From: JAQGHR01 sp031411935
GTDB lineage: Bacteria; Planctomycetota; Planctomycetia; Isosphaerales; Isosphaeraceae
NCBI GenBank assembly: GCA_031411935.1
Contig: JANOBY010000626.1
Location: 1-7,304 of the forward strand
Reading direction: 5' to 3'
Length of the DNA stretch: 7,304 nucleotides
Part shown: positions 1 through 5,240 of the stretch, one piece after another
How the letters are laid out: the number at the start of each line of letters is the position of its first letter
How positions within the stretch are numbered: position 1 is the first letter of the stretch
Program-made: the position numbers and the translations under genes
The notes under the pieces: model-generated
The model's database searches: none
Told to the model about the DNA's origin: nothing
The model's input: only the letters and a program-made list of their open reading frames with translations

Positions 1-144
1 CCCCTCGGCCGCCGAGCCGGGCAGCTTGGAGGGGACCGGAGGGACGAGTTCACTTCGGCCCCTCGGCCGCCGAGCCGGGCAGCTTGGAGGGGACCAGAGG
101 GACGAGTTCACTTCGGCCCCTCGGCCGCCGAGCCCGGCAGCTTG
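1..144. repeat. 58-bp tandem repeat overlapping the 3' end of the dehydrogenase gene
   Basis: Copies start at 1, 59 and 117. Copies 1 (1-58) and 2 (59-116) are full length and differ at one base (G at 38, A at 96). Copy 3 (117-144) is a 28-bp partial copy with one mismatch (135 against 19), and it lies inside the end of the minus-strand gene. Copy 2 contains the real stop codon (108-110), and copy 1 contains the equivalent stop triplet (50-52). The coding part of the unit specifies the C-terminal residues KLPGSAAEGPK. The mismatch at 135 is synonymous for proline. Each unit begins with a short inverted repeat, CTCGGC-C-GCCGAG. The array reaches the left edge, so more copies may lie outside. 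I read it as a tandem duplication of the gene end plus a little downstream DNA. Confidence 0.93.
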
Positions 145-3110
145 CGGGCGGATTTGTCGCTCGGGTGCTTGTCGAGCGTGAGGAAGCTGAAGAGGTCGGC
201 CCACTCCTTCTCGGTGAGCTGCTTCTCGATGTCCTCGGGCATGAGCGACAGGGTGCCGACCTTGACCTCCTCGACCTCGGCGCGGGGGATGATCTCGCTC
301 TTGCCCCCTTGCACCTTCAGCACGATGCGCTGGGGGCTGTCCTCGGCGAGAAGCCCCGTGAGCACGCGTCCGTCGGTCGTGGCCACGGTGGTGGCCTGGT
401 ACGCGGTGCCGATCACGAGGCTGGGGTCGAATACGTTCGACAGGAGCTGCTCGAAGTCGTTGCGGCCGTTCAGGGTGATGTCGGGGCCGACCTCCTGCCC
501 CTCGCCGTAGATCTTGTGGCACTGGCCGCAGACCTTGTTGAACGCCTTGATCCCCTCGAACGGGTTGCCCGAGGACCGGGCGATGCCTCGCATGCGGGCG
601 ATCACCTGGTCACGCTCGGGGTTGCGCCCCTCGCGGACGATTCCGAAGGTCTCCCTGGCACGTTTGGAAAGGTCGGCATCCTTGGAGGCCAGCAGCTTGC
701 GGACCTGGTTGATGTTGATGGCGTCCTTGGCGATCGCCTTGGCAGCCACGGCCTCCATGAGGGCGAGGCTCCACGGGGCGCGCTGGGTGAGCAGCTCGAT
801 CGCCTTCGGCTTGAGCTCGGGCTCCATCTTCTCGTAGGCCTGGAGGACCGACCGGGCGACCTCGGGATGGTCGAGCTTGCCGAGCACGGCCAGGATCTTC
901 CCACGGAACTCGGGCGACCCGCTGGCGGGGTCGGCCAGGTGCCGGGCGGCCTCGCGATGGATCGAGTCATCGCGCGAGGCCACGAGCGAGGCGAGCGCCC
1001 TGAGGCGTTCGTCGGCGTGGCGGTCGCGGGCGTTCAGCACGCGCTTCGCGGCCTCCTGACCGTCGGCGTCACTCCAGGCGGCCAGCAAGATGGCGGCGTC
1101 GATGCCCACCGGGTCGGTCGCGTCGCCCAGCTTCACGCCCTTGAACGACGGGGCGATCGCGGCCTTCAGGGCCTCGGAGGTCCGCCCGCCGATCTCGCCG
1201 TTCTGAACCTTCTCGGCCAGCGAGATGAGCATCGCGCGGGCCGAGCCGGGGTCCCTGTCCGCGCGCTCGATCAGGCGGCCCACCATCAGGGCAACCGCCC
1301 TCACGTTGGGCGTCTTGCTCCCGAGCAGGCGGTCGATCACGCGGGGGTAGACCCTCGGCAGGGAGTCCGACCCGGCATGGTTCGCCGAGGCTTCGAGGAA
1401 GGCCAGCGAGCCGGTCTGGAGCATGGGTTGCAGGTTCTGCCAGACGACCGGCGAGGTCACGCGGTCGTCGCCGGCCTTCGCCAGCACCTCCACCAGCACC
1501 GGCATGGGGTCCATGCCGTCGATCTTCTTCGCGGCGATCGCGACCTGCAAACGAACCGCCGGGTCGGGGTCGCCGGCCAGCTTCTTCACCGTGCCCGAGA
1601 CGGCCGGGTCCACCGTCTTCATGTTGCCCGCGGCCCTCACGGCGAAGGCGCGGATCGTGGGGTCGGAGTCGTTCAGCAAGGCGCGATGAGTGACGAGGTC
1701 CACCGGCCCGGCGCTGATGAGCGCCCAGGTGGCGTGCATCCGCTTCGGACGAGGGACGCCCGCATCGGTCGCGACCTTCGCGAGCTTCTCCTGCACCGAC
1801 GCCCCGCGCTCGGCGAGCAGCCTCTGGGCGATGTCCCGATCGTAGCCGTTGCCGCTTCCCAGGAGCTCGATCAGCTCGTCGTCGGTCTTCTTCGAGAGGT
1901 CGAAATTGGCGCGACGGGGCGTGTCCTTGTAGCGAACCCGATACAGGCGGCCCTTCAGCCGATCCACGCCGGCGGGGTCGCGGTTGGCGTCCTGATAGCA
2001 GTGATAGCGGTCGTACCAGTCGAGGATGTAGAGCGACCCATCCGGCCCGGTCTTCTGCACCACGGGCATGAACCAGGCGTCGTTGGCCGAGAGGAAATCC
2101 TCCTGCTTCGTGGCCTTGTAGCTCGCGCCCGCCTTCTCCACGGTGTCCACGTTGATGCAGTTGCCGTGGATGTTGCCCATGAGGAACTTGCCGCGGTAGG
2201 CTTCGGGATAGGTGTCCGAATCGAAATACGTGATCCCGCAATACGCCGCTTTCTGGTGCTTGTAGTCGACGATCGATTCGAGCTTCCAGGTGAACGGCGG
2301 ATAGGGCCCGCCCTGGCGATGGTAGTAGCCGGATTCGGTCAGGTGCCAGAAGTGGTCGATCACGCAGGCGCTGGCGAAGGCGTCGCCGTCGCGGTTGAAG
2401 GCGATGCCCCAGGGGTTGCTGGTGCCTTCGCACCAGACCTCGAACTCGCGGGTCTTCGGGTGGATCCGGAAGATCGCACACGTGAAGTCATGAGTCTTGC
2501 CGCGATATTCGATGTGGGCGGGGTTGAACACGCCGTTCCATCCGTAGAGCCAGCCGTCGGGGCCCCAGGTCAGCGAGTTGGGCAGCTCGTGCGTGTCCTC
2601 GCGCCCGAACCCGGTCACGACCACTTCGCTCTTGTCGGCCTTGCCGTCGCCGTCGGTGTCCTGCAGGAACAGGATGTCGGGCGAGTTGGCGACCCACACG
2701 CCGCCGTGCCCCACGGCGATGCCCGAGGGGATGTTCAGCCCCTCGGCGAACACGGTGAACTTATCGGCCTTGCCGTCGCCGTCGGTGTCCTCGGCCCCCT
2801 TCACGCGATCGCGGCCGGGGCCGGGCTCGCGGCGAGGATACTCGAAGCTCTCGGTGATCCAGGCGCGGCCTTTTTCGTCGAAGGTCATCGCCACGGGGTT
2901 CACGATGTCGGGCTCGCTGGCCACGAGCTCGACGGTGAAGCCCTCGGGCACGGTCATCTTCGCGATCGCGTCCTTGGGCGAGAGCGCGGGGCCGGGCGGC
3001 TTGTCCTGGGCGTGGGGTACCAGATTGTCCTGGGCGGAGGCCGAGGCCACCAGCGCGAGCACGAGGGCGAACGCCCCGATTCGTCGGCAAAAAACCGTCA
3101 CGAGCATCAT
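108..3110 (-). CDS. PVC-type haem-binding CxxCH protein with membrane-bound dehydrogenase-like domain and HEAT-like repeats
   Basis: Predicted exported c-type cytochrome/dehydrogenase of 1000 residues. Residues 1-26 form a Sec signal peptide (basic n-region ending RR, hydrophobic core, AxA cleavage after ASA). Residues about 45-400 match the Pirellula/Verrucomicrobium dehydrogenase-like domain, a beta-propeller related to soluble sugar dehydrogenases. Landmarks are PEGFTVELVASEPDIVNP, two DTDGDGKADK loops (108-117, 151-160), WGPDGWLYG and DGSLYILDWYDRYH. Residues about 410-840 are helical HEAT-like repeats. Residues about 850-980 are a cytochrome c domain with CGQCH at 861-865 as the haem attachment site and Met957 (SLMPED) as the likely distal ligand. 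The start is supported by AGGGG about 6 bases upstream of ATG; a second ATG follows at once. Substrate and partner are not visible; such paralogues are numerous in Planctomycetes. It is inferred to pass electrons from a periplasmic oxidation to its haem. It is divergent from the SUKH gene, and its stop lies in a tandem repeat. Confidence 0.95.
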   Translation of the reverse strand: MMLVTVFCRRIGAFALVLALVASASAQDNLVPHAQDKPPGPALSPKDAIAKMTVPEGFTVELVASEPDIVNPVAMTFDEKGRAWITESFEYPRREPGPGRDRVKGAEDTDGDGKADKFTVFAEGLNIPSGIAVGHGGVWVANSPDILFLQDTDGDGKADKSEVVVTGFGREDTHELPNSLTWGPDGWLYGWNGVFNPAHIEYRGKTHDFTCAIFRIHPKTREFEVWCEGTSNPWGIAFNRDGDAFASACVIDHFWHLTESGYYHRQGGPYPPFTWKLESIVDYKHQKAAYCGITYFDSDTYPEAYRGKFLMGNIHGNCINVDTVEKAGASYKATKQEDFLSANDAWFMPVVQKTGPDGSLYILDWYDRYHCYQDANRDPAGVDRLKGRLYRVRYKDTPRRANFDLSKKTDDELIELLGSGNGYDRDIAQRLLAERGASVQEKLAKVATDAGVPRPKRMHATWALISAGPVDLVTHRALLNDSDPTIRAFAVRAAGNMKTVDPAVSGTVKKLAGDPDPAVRLQVAIAAKKIDGMDPMPVLVEVLAKAGDDRVTSPVVWQNLQPMLQTGSLAFLEASANHAGSDSLPRVYPRVIDRLLGSKTPNVRAVALMVGRLIERADRDPGSARAMLISLAEKVQNGEIGGRTSEALKAAIAPSFKGVKLGDATDPVGIDAAILLAAWSDADGQEAAKRVLNARDRHADERLRALASLVASRDDSIHREAARHLADPASGSPEFRGKILAVLGKLDHPEVARSVLQAYEKMEPELKPKAIELLTQRAPWSLALMEAVAAKAIAKDAININQVRKLLASKDADLSKRARETFGIVREGRNPERDQVIARMRGIARSSGNPFEGIKAFNKVCGQCHKIYGEGQEVGPDITLNGRNDFEQLLSNVFDPSLVIGTAYQATTVATTDGRVLTGLLAEDSPQRIVLKVQGGKSEIIPRAEVEEVKVGTLSLMPEDIEKQLTEKEWADLFSFLTLDKHPSDKSARKLPGSAAEGPK

Positions 3111-3170
3111 TCAGACCCCTGGACTGTCGGGCGGCGGGCGGGCACCCTGGATCGATCGCCCGATCCTCTG

Positions 3171-3199
3171 AGTATTCCGACCCCGCGCGGAGAACGCAA
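3171..3199 (-). promoter_or_regulatory. Weak sigma70-like promoter candidate for the dehydrogenase gene
   Basis: On the minus strand TTGCGT (3199-3194) and AATACT (3176-3171) are separated by exactly 17 bases, about 60 bases upstream of the ATG at 3110. Only 3 of 6 and 4 of 6 positions match the consensus hexamers. Planctomycete promoters are poorly defined, so this is a candidate only. Between it and the gene lies an inverted repeat, TCGGGCG (3127-3133) and CGCCCGA (3157-3163), which would fall in the 5' leader. Confidence 0.2.
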
Positions 3200-3224
3200 G
3201 CTTTCGGGGGCTGAATCGAAGACT

Positions 3225-3300
3225 TCACCGCAGATGACGCAGATATCGACAGATGAAAAAATCCAATGGGCAAAGCCTTGTATTGCTTTGTGATCCTCCG
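3225..3300. repeat. Dispersed-repeat-like element with a roughly 9-bp CGCAGATGA periodicity
   Basis: Positions 3229-3256 show a degenerate repetition of GCAGATGAC, GCAGATATC and GACAGATGA. An A-run (3256-3261) and an AT-richer stretch follow, with a small inverted repeat CAAAGC (3271-3276) and GCTTTG (3285-3290). The base composition stands out from the GC-rich surroundings. From memory, short elements built on CACAGATGACACAGAT-like words followed by A-runs recur between genes in many planctomycete and related genomes; this resembles one. It lies in the divergent spacer, with no gene on it. The outer limits are approximate. Confidence 0.45.
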
Positions 3301-3368
3301 AGGTGAGGTTTCGATCTTCGAGGAGCGATCGACCCATCCAACGATGGGAGCAGAACCGGGCCTCGGGT

Positions 3369-3374
3369 TATGAT
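3369..3374 (+). promoter_or_regulatory. Possible -10 hexamer for the SUKH gene
   Basis: TATGAT matches 5 of 6 positions of TATAAT and lies 43 bases before the preferred ATG at 3418, so it would give a leader of roughly 35-40 bases. I see no good -35 hexamer 16-18 bases upstream. It overlaps the alternative ATG at 3370, which argues mildly against that start. Confidence 0.25.
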
Positions 3375-3417
3375 CTGTGAGTGTCCTGAGACGAGCCTTT
3401 CCAGGGCAAGGCACGCC

Positions 3418-3981
3418 ATGACGGATGCGCATGACGTCCACCGATCGATCGGCGAGAGATTGAGGGCGTACTGGCTGGCCCAGAAACTCGTGGTGCCGGG
3501 CGGTGTTTCCGAGGCTCGGCTTCGGGAGTTCGAGGCTCGTCATGGCCTGCGCCTTCCGCCCGACCTCCGCGATTCGTTTTCGGCCGTCGACGGCCTGGGC
3601 CGCGGCCATTTTGACGACGACTTCATCAGCTTCTGGACGCTGGACGAGCTGGAGAACGTCGGCGACTACTTCGGTTCGCGAGCCCAGAGTCTGAACGACC
3701 CTCACGCCTACTTCAGATTCGCCGACCACTCGATCGTCCTGCCCAGCTTTGCCATCCGCCTCACCCCTCATGAGAAAGGGGAGAACGTCGTGATCGCCAT
3801 CCGTGCCGATTGGGGGAGCTTCGATTTCGCCGTCGTGGCGGACTCCTTCGGCGATTTCGCGGATCGGTATCTGGCGAACGATTCGTCCCGCCTGGATCTC
3901 ATCGCGAGCTCGATCCGGCCCGGTGACGATTTGCGCCATCCGCTCTGGGACCGCAACCTCGACGGAGATCTCGGCCAGTAA
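3418..3981 (+). CDS. SMI1/KNR4 (SUKH) family protein
   Basis: Cytoplasmic protein of 187 residues, with no signal peptide or membrane segment. Family features are the N-terminal helix with VSEARLREFEARHGLRLPPD (about 30-49), then FSAVDGLG (54-61) in the place of the usual F..NG turn. Next come ISFWTLDELENVGDYF (70-85), the core strand RFADHSIVLPSFAIRL (100-115), and the C-terminal VVADSFGDFADRYLAND (139-155). In bacteria SUKH proteins often act as immunity proteins against contact-dependent or polymorphic toxins, but many are orphans of unknown role. No toxin, Rhs or secretion gene is visible here. The frame is open to an earlier ATG at 3370, which lacks a ribosome binding site. ATG 3418 has CAAGG six bases upstream and starts where homology is expected. 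It is the only plus-strand gene, convergent with the PEP-CTERM gene and divergent from the dehydrogenase. Family call is good; function is unproven. Confidence 0.85.
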   Translation: MTDAHDVHRSIGERLRAYWLAQKLVVPGGVSEARLREFEARHGLRLPPDLRDSFSAVDGLGRGHFDDDFISFWTLDELENVGDYFGSRAQSLNDPHAYFRFADHSIVLPSFAIRLTPHEKGENVVIAIRADWGSFDFAVVADSFGDFADRYLANDSSRLDLIASSIRPGDDLRHPLWDRNLDGDLGQ

Positions 3982-4002
3982 TCCGGTGCGTTTTGCGGCC
4001 GG

Positions 4003-4116
4003 TCATCTGAAGCTCACGACGAACAACCCCCTCATCTGCTCCTCGCCGAACTCGACTTGGACCGCCGGATCCCGATCCGGGACGAGAAACGACACGCGAT
4101 AGGCCGTGCCGATCAT
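4003..4116 (-). CDS. Possible small ORF or gene remnant (37 codons)
   Basis: In the spacer between two convergent genes the minus strand reads ATG to TGA for 37 codons. The start is MIGTAYRVSFLVPDRD and the end is MRGLFVVSFR. About 31 of 37 wobble positions are G or C, as in the real genes, and the peptide alternates hydrophobic and charged residues like beta strands. The frame is open upstream to a stop at 4192-4194, with no other ATG and no clear Shine-Dalgarno sequence before 4116. I do not recognise the sequence. It could be a small protein, the tail of a decayed gene, or chance. Confidence 0.3.
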   Translation of the reverse strand: MIGTAYRVSFLVPDRDPAVQVEFGEEQMRGLFVVSFR

Positions 4117-4121
4117 GGACA

Positions 4122-4170
4122 GACACGGGCAGGTCTCAGAGCTTCGTCGCTCGGGCCTGCCCTTCGTGTC
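4122..4170. terminator. Compound hairpin between convergent genes, possible bidirectional terminator
   Basis: GACAC-GGGCAGG (4122-4133) pairs with CCTGCCC (4156-4162) and, after a 3-base bulge, GTGTC (4166-4170). Inside lies a small GAGC (4139-4142) and GCTC (4149-4152) hairpin. It sits about 140 bases past the SUKH stop and 44 bases past the PEP-CTERM stop, where a terminator for both strands would be expected. Neither side has a T-tract, so intrinsic termination is not assured. A weaker ACCTG and CAGGT repeat lies at 4185-4202. Confidence 0.35.
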
Positions 4171-4213
4171 CTTCGATTGAATGGACCTGGGTTAGCTCAG
4201 GTTGCCGCGGGTC

Positions 4214-4969
4214 TTAATGGGCCGCACGGATGCGCTTTGAATGGCGTTTGCGTGCCCAGCTTCGCCGGCCCGCGATCGCCAGCGAGCCGAGACCCAGGCC
4301 GAGGATCGAAGCGGGCTCGGGCACCGCCGTCGTTCCCATCCGTCCGTACTGCAGGTGGTCGACTTCGAGGCCACCTTGGCCCGTCGTGCTGGCCACGATC
4401 CGCGAGATCCCGCCGGCGTTGATGAACCCGACGAAGGTATCCTCGGCGGTGGCGCCCTGGACCTGCGTGGCAGGCGAGGCGAAGAAATTGTAGGGACCGA
4501 AGACTCCGAGGGAGAGACCGCCGGCGTCGAATGCTTCGAACGAGCTCGGGTTGAAGCCATCGGTGAACACGATGCCGACGTGGGTCGGCAGGAGCCCGAG
4601 CACGTCCTCGTCGAAGGTGAAGGCGAGCGCCGGATTCCCGAAGCTCACGCCGAAGGAATGACCGCGGGATCCGCTCCCGTCGATCGCGCCGTCGTCTCCG
4701 TCAACGGAGTCCGTGGACGTATCGAACAGCGCCCCGTCTCCGAACACGGCGCCTGTGTTGGCGGTCACGCCCGGCGTGTTCAGCGCCAGGTCCTCGAAGT
4801 TTTCCAGGTAGAAGTAGCTGAAGCTGCCGCCCTGGAATGGGCTGTCGTCGAAGCTCAGATAAGGGGTCGGGCCAACGAGGTCGGCCCTGGAGACCCCACC
4901 CATCGCGATTGTTCCCAGGGCGATGGCCGCCACGAAGGGGCTTGAAACTCGATTGCGAAGCCACCTCAT
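4214..4969 (-). CDS. PEP-CTERM sorting domain-containing exported protein
   Basis: Predicted secreted surface protein of 251 residues. Residues 1-29 form a signal peptide (MRWLRNR, hydrophobic core, cleavage after SRA before D30). The mature region carries conserved-looking blocks: YLENFEDLALNTPGV (54-68), the acidic run SVDGDDGAIDGSGS (88-101), FTFDEDVLGLLPTHVGIVFT (118-137), and AGGISRIVAST plus GLEVDHLQYG (185-209). I associate these with a family of PEP-CTERM proteins of unknown function. The C-terminus has the tripartite signal: VPEP at 216-219, the hydrophobic stretch ASILGLGLGSLAIAG, then a basic tail RRSWARKRHSKR. Exosortase would process it at the PEP motif; no exosortase gene is in the window. 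The start at 4969 is chosen because GGAGG lies 8 bases upstream and the signal peptide begins there. The frame is open to 5095, but that extension has no leader character. The acidic loops may bind calcium (inference). Confidence 0.92.
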   Translation of the reverse strand: MRWLRNRVSSPFVAAIALGTIAMGGVSRADLVGPTPYLSFDDSPFQGGSFSYFYLENFEDLALNTPGVTANTGAVFGDGALFDTSTDSVDGDDGAIDGSGSRGHSFGVSFGNPALAFTFDEDVLGLLPTHVGIVFTDGFNPSSFEAFDAGGLSLGVFGPYNFFASPATQVQGATAEDTFVGFINAGGISRIVASTTGQGGLEVDHLQYGRMGTTAVPEPASILGLGLGSLAIAGRRSWARKRHSKRIRAAH

Positions 4970-5014
4970 CGATGATTCCTCCGGCCCGCCAGGCATGTCG
5001 GGCGCTGATCCGTC

Positions 5015-5048
5015 GCTGCGGGTCGCAGCCGCCGGACGCAGCGTCCGG
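5015..5048 (-). promoter_or_regulatory. Two adjacent hairpins in the presumed PEP-CTERM leader
   Basis: GCTGCG-GGT-CGCAGC (5015-5029) has perfect 6-bp arms. CCGGACGC-A-GCGTCCGG (5032-5048) is a near-perfect palindrome with 8-bp arms around one base. Two bases separate them, and they end 46 bases before the ATG at 4969. The second has too short a centre for a comfortable RNA loop, so it could equally be a DNA operator for a dimeric regulator. Nothing shows which. Confidence 0.4.
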
Positions 5049-5114
5049 GCTCGAAGCTTGCCGACCCCGGAGGAGATAACTCGCTCGAGCCGCAATCTTG
5101 CAGGCCATCGGAAG

Positions 5115-5165
5115 AAAAAACCGGGCGGGCGGCGTCCCGTGGAGACCCCGCACCCGTTCCACGGG
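5115..5165 (-). terminator. Candidate terminator downstream of the DUF1501 gene
   Basis: On the minus strand, about 75 bases past the DUF1501 stop, CCCGTGGA (5165-5158) and TCCACGGG (5143-5136) form a perfect 8-bp stem with a 14-base loop. A GC-rich 15-base stretch and a run of six T (5120-5115) follow. The gap between stem and T-run is longer than in a classic intrinsic terminator. The GC-rich stretch could extend or replace the stem. Confidence 0.45.
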
Positions 5166-5240
5166 TCGTGCGTTCGCTGCGTCCACCACTATTCAAGTCT
5201 ACATCCGAGCGGGTTCGGAGAGCGTTTCGGGGCCGCTCGA

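Noticed and set aside
1..144. The 58-bp repeats as a CRISPR array
   Set aside because: The units are contiguous, with no unique spacers between them, and they encode the end of the adjacent gene.
3271..3290. CAAAGC/GCTTTG inverted repeat as a terminator
   Set aside because: It lies upstream of both divergent genes, with a short stem and no T-run; treated as part of the repeat element.
84..3293. A plus-strand open frame of over 1000 codons, antisense to the dehydrogenase gene
   Set aside because: It is in register with the minus-strand codons, so each plus codon begins with the complement of a wobble base. Because wobble bases are nearly always G or C, stop codons cannot form. The translation is Gly/Val/Arg/His-rich with no domain.
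3370..3417. An earlier ATG for the SUKH gene
   Set aside because: No ribosome binding site, it overlaps the possible -10 hexamer, and the 16 added residues do not look like the family. It remains possible.
2761..3939. A minus-strand open frame of about 390 codons antisense to the SUKH gene and running into the dehydrogenase
   Set aside because: In register with the SUKH codons over part of its length, and it overlaps the dehydrogenase start in another frame; no family motifs.
4241..4945. A plus-strand open frame across the PEP-CTERM gene
   Set aside because: In register with and antisense to a gene having a signal peptide, a VPEP motif and a basic tail; the frame itself shows nothing recognisable.
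5083..5090. GCTCGAGC palindrome as an operator
   Set aside because: An eight-base palindrome is expected by chance in GC-rich DNA and has no second copy nearby.
4970..5095. In-frame upstream extension of the PEP-CTERM gene
   Set aside because: It would displace the signal peptide from the N-terminus and ignore the GGAGG site before 4969.
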